Assembly: GCA_051453625.1 (NCBI GenBank)
Contig: JBOZIK010000001.1
Coordinates: 140,229,527 to 140,293,526 of the forward strand
DNA length: 64,000 nt
Reading direction: 5' to 3'
DNA from: Welwitschia mirabilis
Lineage: Eukaryota; Gnetophyta; Gnetopsida; Welwitschiales
Both the position numbers and the translations under genes were made by a program. This document shows positions 22,806 through 34,440 of this stretch, piece by piece; position 1 is the stretch's first letter, and every line of letters begins with the position of its first letter. The notes under the pieces were generated by a model, which made no database searches, was not told the origin of the DNA, and worked only from the letters and a program-made list of their open reading frames with translations.

Positions 22806-24175
22806 TGTTGCTATGTGAATTTATGTAACTCTAAAGCTCTTTAGGTAACCCTGTAAATCAAATAACTTACAAAAAGCACATGATAGTATAAATGGAAATT
22901 CACCTGAATGTCATAATCCAATGAAGGCAATAGGCTTAGAGTTAGAGAATTGATTTCTAAAGGTATTTTTAGNNNNNNNNNNNNNNNNNNNNNNNNNNNN
23001 NNNNNNNNNNNNNNNNNNNNNNNNNNNNNNNNNNNNNNNNNNNNNNNNNNNNNNNNNNNNNNNNNNNNNNNNNNNNNNNTAGTCCTTCTATTATAATAAC
23101 TACATTATTTATAACTTATATCAATTAAAAAGAGTATCCACTAGTTCTTAACCAATATAAACTATGAGATCTATCTAACTAAGATAAGAAATGTAATATA
23201 AAATAAAATGAAAAATTAGTGCAAATCTACTACTAACCAAGATCAACCTTAACAAAGGTTGCCCTTATGATCTAGATAAATCATAGAGTTATCACAAATA
23301 ACTATGATCAATGTAAACCATAAGGGACATTTGTAGAATTGGAATGAAAAGAGAATTATATTAATTCAAAGAGTATTCAGAACATAATATCCACTTACAA
23401 TAAAATGACAACACCTCAATGTAAGAGACTCAACTTAAATCAAGAAGACTCCTTTCTATAGCTTTGGATGGACCTCTTACTATTCAATCATCCATCACAA
23501 GTATAGGGTACAAAATATGGCTTATAAATGAAGGAGGAAAGGGTATTTATAGTTTTTTATTTGAGGTTCTAGAAACAAAACACTAATGGTGGGAAACAAA
23601 AATCCTAATAATCCACATGGGTTTCTTGACCCTATTTACAAAGATATTTCTTCTGAACATGCAAAAATAGCTGTCTTCCCACCTATCATTGGGATGACAT
23701 AGGAGACAATACCATGTGCCACCTATCTCTATGTGCTCCATGTACCACTATCAGCCCTACAGGTTTTTTATCCATGTTAGTAGTGTCATCATCCTGCCTA
23801 TCATGGGAACAACATAAGGGACGATGACATGTATTACATGTCTTCATGTGCTCCATGTGCTATTGTCATCTTCACAACCTCTATCCATGTTAGTAGTGTT
23901 GTTGTCCTAGATGTTATGGGGATGATGAAGGGGACAACGGTCTTCGTTTTCTCCAATCCCAAAGATAAGTTAGTTTTTGCATTATAAAGTCCTTCTTACA
24001 AATATGCAGTATCAGAATAGGATTGAGAAACCACTAAAAATGCTAAGGATCACATGTTTTACTGAACATCCTGTCAGATCTCCATAGTCATCAGTATTGC
24101 ATCAAAGCATGTATGAATGTCCTACAAAATTACTCAAAATACACTATCAAATTCCTACAAATTGGAATCGTAATA
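22806..24175 (-). repeat. Gypsy-1 5' LTR
   Basis: Begins TGTTGCTATGTGAATTTATG next to the PBS and ends just before GTGAG at 24176. Similar along its length to 6550-7915. Interrupted by a 107-N gap (22973-23079). A TATA box lies at 23543-23552 and GGGATGACATAGG-type motifs lie near 23691 and 23930. The outer CA end has decayed (TAATA instead of CAACA). Confidence 0.85.
23543..23552 (-). promoter_or_regulatory. Putative LTR TATA box, Gypsy-1 5' LTR
   Basis: The minus strand reads CTATAAATAC, at nearly the same distance from the LTR start as in the 3' LTR (about 620 versus 610 bases). Confidence 0.55.
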
Positions 24176-24180
24176 GTGAG
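24176..24180. repeat. Target-site duplication of Gypsy-1, right copy
   Basis: GTGAG, identical to 6545-6549, immediately outside the right LTR. Confidence 0.85.
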
Positions 24181-25383
24181 GATTTTCAAAATCTTATTTA
24201 GATCATTGATGCACTTTACCAATTTTTTAAACTTCATGTAAAGTTCCTAACAGGTGTCTTCTAGATCATTTTGATCTTCTTTAATGAGGTTTGAATCATT
24301 AGGTTTTGATAAGCTAGGTAAGTTTTGTAATGAAGGCATAATTCCCATGAACAAGAGCCTTTGATCTCCATCTAAATCCTAGCTAGAACTACTATTATCA
24401 TCTTCAGCTACATTATCCCATTAGTGATGAATCAAGATGCCTTTAACTTTATTTATTCTCTCTTATTATTTGGACACTTATTTGTAACATGTTCATAGCC
24501 TTTGCATGCATAACATGGGATTTATTTCCCCTTATCATGATTTTTTTTGAACTTTGAGTGACATCCTTTTGTTCCTCTAGTTGGCTTACCTTCTTTCTTT
24601 CTTCTGTGCAAAAATTTCTTAAATCTTCTTACTGATAGAGAAACTTCATTATCATTAAGTCTTCATCTTAATTTTTTGACTTGTATTATTCCTATACACA
24701 TTTTAATGCAATACTTTTTTTCTATCTTTAGAAAATTTTAATTCACAAGTTTATAAATTGCCTTGCAGTGTTTCAAGTACTATCATATCTATGTTCTTAC
24801 ATTCTTCAATTATAGTGACTTTTGGCTCAAATCATTTTGGAAGAAATCTGAGCACCTTTTGAACTGCCTTTACTCATCCATTATTTTACCTAATCTTATC
24901 ATGGAATTTATGATGTTAATAAGCCTCATAAAGAATTTTTGTAGAGTCTGCTCCTCCTCCATATGAATATCTTTAAATTTGGAAATTAAAATTTAGAGTT
25001 TAGCCTACTTAACAATGGATGTCCCTTTATGTGCTACTTCAAGGATGTCCCAAGCTTCCTTTACATGTTCATAATTTACAATTCATTTGAACTCATATAT
25101 ACAAACTACATAAAAAATGGCATTATAAGCATGAATTTCTATTAGCTTTAGATCTATTAGTACGAATCCATTGATCTTGGATTTTTGGATCTATAATGGT
25201 ATTACCATGAACATCAGTTTTAGTTAAAGTAGGTATATTATACCCCATCTAAACGACCTCTTTAATGTCTGCATCTAGGTATCTAATAAAAATTCTCATA
25301 TAGGGTTTCTAATACATGTAGTTTAACCCATCAAACATGGGTGGATGACTAGTTGAAAATCCATCTGAAGGATTACTCATTTT
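24181..25383 (-). pseudogene. Copia-1 gag, N-terminal and central part
   Basis: The start is taken at the minus-strand ATG at 25381-25383 (MSNPSDGFSTSHPPMFDGLN), about 50 bases after the PBS; plant copia gags begin in this way with P..F.G.NY. Further on, a HKGTSIVK-like segment, an EEEQTLQKFF-like segment, INSMIRLGKIM and a KSL-type stretch follow the usual UBN2-type gag order. The stretch around 24480-24570 encodes Lys- and Cys-bearing residues (a knuckle-like CKGYEHVTN region). Near 24190-24260 the gag continues as a helical Lys-rich region running into the insertion point. Stops and shifts are frequent. Confidence 0.75.
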
Positions 25384-25431
25384 TGGATTCTAGAATCTAG
25401 ACCTGTGAGGATCTAACATGGACTCAACCAA

Positions 25432-25443
25432 GCTCTAATATCA
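25432..25443 (-). other. Copia-1 primer-binding site (initiator tRNA-Met type)
   Basis: The plus strand reads GCTCTAATATCA. The standard site read this way is GCTCTGATACCA, so two transitions separate them. It sits directly beside the LTR block shared with 1495. Confidence 0.75.
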
Positions 25444-25445
25444 AA

Positions 25446-26665
25446 CGTAGAATTGAGAACCCTAGAGGAGGAGTGAATATTATTTAAAACTTAATTGAAT
25501 AATTTTACAAAAATACCTTTACTTAAAATATATACTTAAAAACTTATGCAACTAAGACAAAAACTATTCTAAAAAACTAAATTACTGAAAGCACAAAAAT
25601 ACCTATGAGGAAGCATACAAGAGTTATAGTAGTTCAAGAAATTCCCTACTCCACTCTTGATGATTAGCTTCTATCTAAGTCTGATCTGGATCTCTATTAA
25701 TCTCTTTCTAAGTATTCTAAATTTACCTATAACCTTTAAAATCAGACTTTTTTAAGGATCAATTTCAACCTTTTATAAGAAAGCAAAGTGGTAAAAATGC
25801 TATGCCAAAATGCATAGGTTTCATCCAATTTTTGGCTCAAAAATAGTATTGCTACACCACTTAAGAAGATGGTACAATCTAAAAGCATACAATGCAACTG
25901 ACTTAACCAAGTATTTAAAGATAATAATAGCTCTTGGTTCATATTTCATTAGGTAAGATATACCGATGAATATAATGAATGATTTCAAATGATTCAAAAG
26001 TTGTACAGTGACTTTGACTCATGGCAAATATATAGTGGAAGACTGTTAGGATTTTTACAAGTAAATAGATATAAAATAGGATCATAATAGCTAGAAAAAT
26101 CTAGTTTTCATCATTACCAATCGATCCCTTAAAATGTTCACTTGACCCCATCTGATACTATCATTGAAATCATTTGTTCTCATGTTCTTCTAGTCAACCC
26201 CATCTGGTGATGTTATTAAAGTTGATCACTTTCATGTTCTTCTTGTTAACTTCTATTTCTTTTGGATCCATGTCTAGTCAACCCTTAGGGTTTGGTTAAC
26301 TGTGGATCCATTCACTCGCATATTTATCTAGCTGCCCCCTTAATTAGAAATAATTGTAATAGTATTTTTCGCTTCAGGCCCAACCAACCACATAAATGTC
26401 TAATTGACCCCTTGCTGATAAAGGATGAATTCCACTCTAGGTTTAGTTAATCCCTTAGGAATCTGCTTAACCCCTTGATGATCAACTATGAAAGTTTGAT
26501 GCTTAGATCTGGTCGACTCCTTAGCAAGTGGCTGAGAAGTATTAGATATACAATTCCAGTAGACCCCTCAGAAATCTAGTTGACACCCTTGAATTTAGTT
26601 TATTTTAGTGTAAGATTTAGGTGTAGTTAACTCCTTAGGAATCTTGTCAACCCCTTAAAGGATAT
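25446..26665 (-). repeat. Copia-1 5' LTR (right limit uncertain)
   Basis: Begins CGTAGAATTGAGAACCCTAG, matching the remnant at 1495. Contains a CCCTACTCCACTC block seen in many plant copia LTRs. 26090-26665 holds about ten diverged copies of a motif like (G/T)TCAACCCCTTAGGAATC, also written as GGTCGACTCCTTAGCAA and TTGACCCCTTGCTGATAA. No matching outer end or target duplication could be fixed. Confidence 0.6.
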
Positions 26666-29201
26666 AAAAATTGATAAATTTATGTTCAAATTGTGACAAA
26701 TTATTTTAGCCTCTGACCTATAATGATTAATATTTTCTATAAAAGGTACAATATGTTTTGCTAAATAGAAAATATTAGTTTGGCATTAAATTGGCAAATA
26801 ATAACTCAATAATTTATGAGTTTATAATAATTAAAATTACCATAAAAAATTCTTAAACAATTAAAAAAAGGGAAAAAATAGCTCAAATACATGTGCACAT
26901 AATGGGGCTAAGTTCCTAGTTATAAAAACATAAGTGTTTAAATTACATAAAAAATCTAGCATAAAACTAAATTACTATAAATGCATTAGAATCAGAAAGG
27001 AGCTAGCATAGAAATATAGTAAAGCATATAAATATAGAAACTATATGTGCATAGTTGAAGCCACAAAGTTAACAATAATCTATGAAAAAATTCAAATTAA
27101 AGTAAGTCTTAGGATAATATTATTTTGTCTTATTACTTTAAATATGTTTTTGAAATCCTATTTAATCTACTTTAAACATTATGCATGATTACATAAATAA
27201 AAACATATATATGTAGTCAATCATAATTATAAAAACAAATAAATTGACTTTATAGAAGAAAACCTTTAAATAGAGTAAACTTTTCTAATTCATACTAATA
27301 TAACTAAAACTTTATTCGAAAACTTGTGTGTCCTTTAGCCAGTGCACAAATATCAAAGATGATGTGAGGCATTCGCCTTCTCATAAAAATTTGGTAAATA
27401 GCCACTTAATAATATAGACATTAGTTCAAGTAGAATTACATTAGTAATTAACTACTTTCTAGTGATGTTTATATACTCTTCAAGAATTGTAAACTGATAT
27501 TTTATAATATTTTGTTAATCAACTTATTATTATTTCATATTTCTAACTTTATTTAAGGTAAAATTCACTCCACTTATTTATTAGCTACTAATGAAGGCAT
27601 AATAGGATCACTAAGTATTTAACCTACACACAAAAAAGAATGTCATTCTCAATAATGTCCATGACAATAAAATGTATAGCTATTCTAGCACATAGGAAAG
27701 TAGCTAGAAGTGGATAGGAAAGATGATAAAAAGAGCCTTAAAACTAAAATATCATTTTATTTAGTTCATAGGATTTTTCTTTTCTAAACATGAATATAAC
27801 TTAGATGATAATGAAGGTGCTACTTATCTTAAGATATAGGGATGTGAGCTTTAGTAAAGATAGAGATGAGGAGCTAGTTCATGTCATCTTTTATTAAGAT
27901 TACATCTCTACCTGAGGGAATAATTCTCATCTTCCCATTTGTTAGAATCATCTAAAAACTCTTCTTATAGGGTGAAGTAATATTTCAAACCCCTTTAATC
28001 TTATTTATAATATTAGCTACAGTTCTTCCTTGTATAGGTGTGAAAGATGGAGACAGGTATACATTAGTTCTCCTATGAATGCAAGAATATATAAACTTAT
28101 AAATAGATTTTAATAATGAAAAAATATAACAAATTATAATGCAAAGGTTTCTTATATGCAAAATACTATTGCTTCGTTTACTACTCCTAAAACCAATTGC
28201 ATAAAAATAGAAATTAAAAAACTTTTTTAAAAAAATACAAAAGCACTATGAAAAATTATATTAAAACTACTAAAAAATAAATTTAAGGAAAAACCATATA
28301 AATAAGAAAAATCATATGTAAAACAAGTATACAAAGAACATGAAAGGACATAGAATGATATTCAAAGGCATGAAAGTAGCTATGCAAGCTTCTTAGAAAC
28401 TTGAAAATTACCAAATGCAAAATCCTTTTAAGTAAGAAAAACAAATACAGATAATTTGAAAATAGTTTTTATTTTTCCTCTTTTTATAACTTTTAGAGCT
28501 TACTTTTATAGGAAAGCAAGCGTAACCAAGGTCTTACTAGTTTTTTCCCTCCTTAAGTGGAGTATAATGATGCATCTTACTAGTACTTGAGGAGAGTGGT
28601 ATTTAACTTAACTATAATATTTTTTTCTCTCCTTTTTTTATACTCATTTAAAACCTTGAATTAATTAAAAAGCTTAGTATTTTAATACATAAAATGATGC
28701 ATAAACATTTTACATAGACTTAGTTAAAAAATAAACTTTTTTCAAGCTTGAAGGGACTACTCTTAAACTTCTACTATGGGGGTACTTCAATAAGATCATC
28801 CTAGCTTCTTGTTCCTTGAGGATTAATGTAATATCTAGGAACTAGTATTAAATAAAATCTAATATAATTGATCACTTTTTTCTAATACCAATTATGATGT
28901 TCTAATGTCTTAAAATTATTTTGTAAGTTAAGTTAAATAAAGTAAATAAAAGAATAAATTGATATCATAAACAAATGCATGAAAATGTCGATATACAACA
29001 AGATATTAATAGTGTCATATTGAAAAACAAAAATAAAATAAGGGTTTATCTTTATTAATAAATTCTTTATCTCCAATCACAATCTTCATTAAAGTAAGAA
29101 GTTTAGTAAGATGAACCAAATATTTAGTATTACCTTTAATCCATCATTAAGGAAATAGTCAATACTATGTAAATGCAATACAAGTCCTACATCTCAATTA
29201 A
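26666..29201. other. Unassigned AT-rich region
   Basis: No protein motif or RNA gene was recognised. A CTAATACCAA string at 28888-28897 might be a decayed initiator-Met primer site with an LTR to its right, but nothing beside it confirms this. May include the outer part of the Copia-1 LTR and host intergenic DNA. Confidence 0.4.
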
Positions 29202-30301
29202 TGTTACAGTGCATATTTATGTAATGTTATGTCCTGAGTAAAATCCTACTAATCATACATAATAATGCACAAATACAACACACTAGTATATACGGGAGTG
29301 ATCCAAATGTCATAATTCATCGAAGGCTAAATTAAGAAATAAGATATTGCTTTTTTCAAAGAAATACTTACACCCTAATCTATAAAAATAACTTGTAATG
29401 CATGAAAGTAAATATAACACACTCACGCAAAGCTAGTCTAGGAAAGGGAAATAAAAATGTACCTAACCCAAACTAACCAAGTACAACCTTGACAAAGGTT
29501 TTCCTTATAACCTATATCACTAGAAAAACTGCCACCAGATCAGAAGCAACATAAGCTATTAGGGTGAGAAATAATCACACATTAAAAGCATAAAAGAAAA
29601 TGATTTTGTATTAAGTTTTAAACAACATCTGTGTTACAAAGTATTTACACCTCAATGGAGAAAATGCCACCCAATACCAAGGAAACCTATGTCTAAAACT
29701 ATAGGATGAATCTCCAGCCCTTTAATCTTCTGTCATGATAATTTCAAGTGCAAATGAAAACAAGTAGGGGTCAAGGGCAAGATATCTATTTATTGACTCA
29801 AACATATAATAATAAAGATATAAAGACATAGGTAGACAATAATAGCCATATAAGGGAAAACCATAAGATACAAGTGGTATAAGTTAGATGAATGTTTAGT
29901 ACAGATGTTCTAACAGTGTCATCCAACTAGTCATCTGAATGATAGAAGCAAATATGCAATCTCATAATTATTCTATGTTAGCTGACAGATAGACTACAAT
30001 TAGCATTCTAGTTTGTAGTTTATGCACAGTCATCTGCACATTCATCCAGATAATGAGGTGGATGATGATATTTGATAATTCATCAATTATTGCATTAGTG
30101 TCAATGTTTTGCAGGAAGTTATCTTTATAAATGTAAACTATTCAGATTTGTTCAGAATGCTGTAAATTATCATGGAGATTATGTGTTTTCATTCTTTTCA
30201 TCTTACTCTCCATTATCATGGAAATCAACCATTACTTATCTATTCACCTACAAAACTACTCAAAATATCCTGTTAAATATGTGTAAGTTGACAACATGAC
30301 A
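29202..30301 (-). repeat. Gypsy-2 3' LTR
   Basis: Starts TGTTACAGTGCATATTTATG, ends GACAACATGACA on the plus strand. 1100 bp. Contains paired motifs GTGTCATCCAACTAGTCATC at 29914 and ACAGTCATCTGCACATTCATC near 30028, with inverted partners nearby. Confidence 0.8.
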
Positions 30302-30826
30302 TAGCCCCTCATTCATCCTTATTAGTCCCTAATATAACTAGGTGGTAAACGATGTTTACAATCCAACTTATTAGACAATAAAATAGCTAGGATACTTGAG
30401 GAAATTATCTTAGAAATATTTATAAAAATTACAGAGATAAAAATTAAATTTTAAAAAATCAGAAAAAATAAACAACACCTACCAAAAGCTCAACCATTTT
30501 ATCATCCGGGTCATTGTCTAAATGATGGAGGGGATGATAAGCTTAGAAAAAGTTTCTAAAAAATAGAAAATGTGAGAGAATTTTTGTTTTTATAGATAAT
30601 TAGAAAATGTAATAAACAACTCCCCATTGAATTAAGTAAATCAAGAATAAAAATTTTTTCCAAGTACAATAAAATAGATCCTCATCAAAAGTTTGATTCG
30701 AGTACACCATGCTAGAAAATAAAGTGTCTATATCATAAAAAATAGAGTTATTCAGTACAAAAAATATAGAAGGGGGAATATAAAATAACAATACAAAATC
30801 ATTCCTCTCATCTATGTATGATGAAC
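30302..30826 (-). other. Gypsy-2 3' UTR next to the LTR
   Basis: TAGCCCCTCATTCATCC at the LTR edge matches the purine-tract side of the other copies. One motif, TTATCATCCGGGTCATTGTC..GGGGATGATAA, lies at 30497-30540. An open piece at 30600-30791 has no recognisable motif and is taken as chance. Confidence 0.5.
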
Positions 30827-32085
30827 TATGGCTCAGTAGCTAGCTCAAGAGCAGGGAAAGAAGAAGAAGGATGCTCAAAATCTATAAGGAAATAAACATC
30901 TAGAAATGTAGCGATAGATCTGACTGTCTTATTGCCATAGACACAAACCATCTCATGAATGTCTACATTCATACTATGCTAAATGAAGATAACATGATGG
31001 TGCATGTCAACCATCTAGTCTTCAGTGTGTTATACTCTCCTCTTAAGGAATAGGATCCTATGTTTAAATATCTACTATCTCTAATTAAGAGCTTGGATAC
31101 TCTGATCAATTGTATAGATACCTCTATCCACAAGACCTCTAATAGTCTCATTTGTCTTAGTCAAGAGAGCCTAAATCTACTCAAGAGTAGCTCCAACCTT
31201 AGGTCTCTGTACCTAAGATCTCTCTACCTCTCTTGAAATCTGTATACTCATGTCCTATAAATAGTAAGTAGATGTTTGAATGTGTAATATGCGTTACTCA
31301 TCCATGGGCTCTAGTATCTTAAACTATCTAAAATGTTCTAAGAGGAGTCATGGATAATCAAGTGTATGAAGATGTTATGCCTCTATTATGGATCTAAGTC
31401 TCCTCCAAATAGATGTAGGTAAGTTCATCTATTTCTCCTATCTGAAAGCTATTAGAATCTGTAAATGGACCATCATGGCATGACTATCATAAAATGATTG
31501 ACAAATGTTATAAATCAGCTCTTTATGTAATACTTTGTATGTGGGAATTAGCTAGGTAACATTTATCCCTCGTTGATCAGTAGTTAAGTTAGTTGATATA
31601 TTTAAAATGGTGTCATAAGCTTAACTCTCCTCTATCACACAAGTTGAGTAAATGTGCAGGATCTTAAACCTACTAAGATCTATGATAACTACAATGGGAT
31701 AGGAGAATGACTATTTCATAGTCCTGTATAAAAGAAACAATCATATCTTACAGCTGACAACGAGTGTCAGGTCACCTATCTATGTGCATGATGCCATAAA
31801 ACTCTCTCATCTCTGACATGTAATAAGACTCATGTGTATCTATAATCCATCAAATCTATAATTCTATTAGTATTTGGTCTATGTTAGGTTCTATACAACT
31901 CATGAAGTTACTAAAATGTTCCTCGACATGGATGCTAGTAGTCTGTATACTCAAAGAACGACCATGTCGAGGTGGCAGATGTGCATGCTTTACATGCTCA
32001 ATATCTGAATCTACTAGAGGTCTCACCTCCTACTTTATTACCTCATCCTTAGCCTTCGCCTATGTATATCAATTCATATGAGGCC
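30827..32085 (-). pseudogene. Extra ORF between integrase and 3' LTR of Gypsy-2
   Basis: Reading from about 32085 the minus strand stays in one frame to roughly 31680, shifts once, and continues to a TAG at about 30827. Nearly all internal stops are TAG, where CAG (Gln) is the likely ancestor, with one TGA from CGA. Features: a PPRHGRSLS stretch, MREFYGIMHIDR, a hydrophobic LIPTYKVLHKELIYNIC segment, GEIDELTYIYLEE, then a long Gln/Glu-rich part (ISREVERS, TIRGLVDRGIYTIDQSI) predicted by eye to be coiled coil. About 415 codons. The middle resembles the copia extra ORF at 1732-2450. Function unknown; plant Athila-type elements can carry an additional ORF here. It could also belong to an inserted element. 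Confidence 0.55.
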
Positions 32086-33420
32086 TGCTCAATTAAAAAC
32101 ACAAAATCATCATGTGAAAATAGAAAGACAAGTCAAAAACATCACATGAATGCGTAATAACGATCCCTCAAATCGATAAAAAACTTTGAAAAATATTGAA
32201 AATATGTCCTATCCCCCATAAAAGGTGTAATACATCTTAAATTACCTAAATTTAAGAGAAAAAATGAAAAATACATGAAAAAAACTATATTTTTAGTGGG
32301 CCTGACATGAAGTAAAAATTCGAAGTACTGAAATAAAAAATCAAATCTAGCAAAGTTGTAGAACACATTGAACTGATTAATTTTGCCTAAAGAACCACTA
32401 TGTTTAGACCTATGGTTTTCAAGAAAACAAGTGCGAAATGTGGAAATGTGAAAATACCTTGTAATACAAAAATATGCTTATAACTTAAAAAATACATAGT
32501 GAAATTTAAATTCATAAGTCCTAAAATGAAGAGCATGAAAAACTAAATGATATACATGAAAAATACACATTGAAAGGCTAAACATGGAAGAAAAAAGTAA
32601 AAAACAGAAAGAGAGAGAAACATACCTCATTTTTACAAATCTACTGAAATCTCATAAATCTAGCAACGAAATTAAGTGGAATAAGTTCTAAAATGCTAAT
32701 ACAAAATAGAGGGATCATCATTTCTTAAAAGAATGATGGAAAAGAACAAGAAAATAAGGGAAAAGGATTTGGTCACATCATCTAGATGACAACCCTAAGA
32801 TGACTATTAGAAAAAAAAGACTATTGTCTACCTAGTGTTATCTGGATGACAATGTGAACAATAAAAAAAAAGGTCAACCAGAAAACGTAGGCTCAGATAT
32901 GATCATTTAAGTAATAATTCTAAATAGAAAAATGTAGAAATATAGAAAACCTAAAAAAAAACACAATAAAAACAAACAAAAAAAGACAAACACACAAGAA
33001 AGAAAAAACTATGGTAGGAGAAAATAGACTCTCTAGGTTAAAAACTAATAAGAAATACTGCATAAATGTGCCTAAATAGAAAAGGAAATTATGATAAACT
33101 GATAACTCTTAAAGCTACAAGGGAACTCATAAAAACTATGGAATGAAAAGATATTCATTTAAAATTTTCAAATGCTTTTAGAAAAATGATTTAACATGAA
33201 AGAAAAGCAAGGAAACTAATAAATGATTAAGGTCCTATGAAATAATAAGAAAATGTGGAAATGACTTTAAAATATTAAACTTAAAAAATAGAGAAACGAA
33301 GAGTAAAAATGGACATAAAAAACAAGGAGAATATTATTTACCTACCCTAAGTACTAACTTAGTAAACTTTCAAAGAATACATCATAATGTCATGTGAATA
33401 AATATGCATGATAAAATGTA
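32086..33420 (-). other. Gypsy-2 3' UTR, central part
   Basis: A-rich, no ORF. Motifs CACATCATCTAGATGACAAC (32773) and GTTATCTGGATGACAA (32838) are palindromic. The first contains the perfect palindrome TCATCTAGATGA. Another open piece at 32142-32366 has no motif. Confidence 0.5.
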
Positions 33421-33841
33421 TATACTTCATAAAGTTCACTTGAAAAGGCAGTGGTTATGGCAATAGTCAAATCTTTGAGTCAAAAGTTACTTAAAAATAA
33501 ACTCACCTACTCTCACTTCACAAAATCACTGATTCTTCAAAAAGTAAAATGACCAAGTGGGAATACTAAGAGTTTAGGAAACAATTAATGCCTCTGATGA
33601 TATTAGGAATACCATTGGTCCTTAACCTTAACATTTATTCTTTTTCCATGATTAAGGGAGTTCAACCACTATTAGAAGAGTAGGGACCCATGAAGCATGG
33701 CTAACTAACTCTCTAATGGAGTTGCCACAACCACCAATACTATCAAAGGTTTCTTTTGGAAATATTTACCCCACTGTAGTAGAACATCAAGGTGACCATG
33801 TATTTTCTTTTGAAGAACAAAATATAATAGCTCATGATTAT

Positions 33842-33908
<67 letters not shown>

Positions 33909-34008
33909 NNNNNNNNNNNNNNNNNNNNNNNNNNNNNNNNNNNNNNNNNNNNNNNNNNNNNNNNNNNNNNNNNNNNNNNNNNNNNNNNNNNNNNNNNNNN
34001 NNNNNNNN

Positions 34009-34083
<75 letters not shown>

Positions 34084-34440
34084 TTCTGTCTCTCTGTTTT
34101 CCTTCAAAAATTCCCATATGAACATACACTAAAAAGATGAAGGTAAATAAGTAAAATAAAAGATAGTAAAAAATACTCCCAGATAACCGAAGACCTTAAC
34201 ATCATTTAAAAAAAAAAAAGGCACAAGAAACTAAGGGATCTTCCTTCCAATGAAGTCCATAGACATGGGAATGTCTCAAGATTGAATGAATTTAATCTTA
34301 CCACTGTAAATGCCCAAGTATAAAATTAGTCATAAAACTATATAAAGTAATACATAAGTTAAGTTTAAAAGATGATCAAGTAATATCATAATATCAACCA
34401 AAGGAGTAGGCTAAGAAAGAACTCACACAATGATAGAAAG
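33421..34440 (-). other. Gypsy-2 3' UTR, conserved block
   Basis: Homologous to 14240-14600 in Gypsy-1 and, in reverse complement, to 61400-61780 in Gypsy-3: TTCACTTGAAAAGGCAGTGG, TTAAGGGAGTTCAACCACTA and AACTCTCTAATGGAGTTGCC. A (CT)n microsatellite has expanded at 33846-34073, where Gypsy-3 has a short A/G-rich tract (61267-61318). Confidence 0.7.
33846..34073. repeat. (CT)n microsatellite with N gap
   Basis: Uninterrupted CT units run from 33846 to 33908 and from 34009 to 34073 around 100 N, followed by GTGTGTGTGT and TCTGTCTCTCTG. The true length is unknown. All open frames across it are repeats of Ser-Leu or Arg-Glu and are not genes. Confidence 0.95.

Larger units (their letters stand above)
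6550..24175 (-). mobile_element. Gypsy-1, Ty3/gypsy retrotransposon inserted in Copia-1 gag
   Basis: The element reads on the minus strand: 5' LTR (22806-24175), PBS, leader, gag, protease, RT, RNase H, integrase, 3' UTR, 3' LTR (6550-7915). Integrase after RNase H is diagnostic of Ty3/gypsy. Protein motifs and the PBS resemble the Athila/Tat group. Its size, about 17.6 kb as assembled, is inflated by a LINE insertion (12340-14200), a foreign gag stretch (7916-11008) and N gaps. GTGAG flanks both outer LTR ends. The coding sequence is dead. Confidence 0.85.
24176..26665 (-). mobile_element. Copia-1, 5' half
   Basis: Contains, from right to left, the 5' LTR, an initiator-Met type PBS and the N-terminal and middle parts of copia gag. 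Starts at the second GTGAG copy. Its gag frame joins the left half at 6544. The right LTR limit is uncertain; 26665 is where the last repeated LTR motif is seen. Confidence 0.75.

Noticed and set aside
33716-34132. Open frames of about 95-138 codons across the CT repeat
   Set aside because: They consist of Ser-Leu or Arg-Glu repeats through a microsatellite and 100 N. No biological protein is implied.
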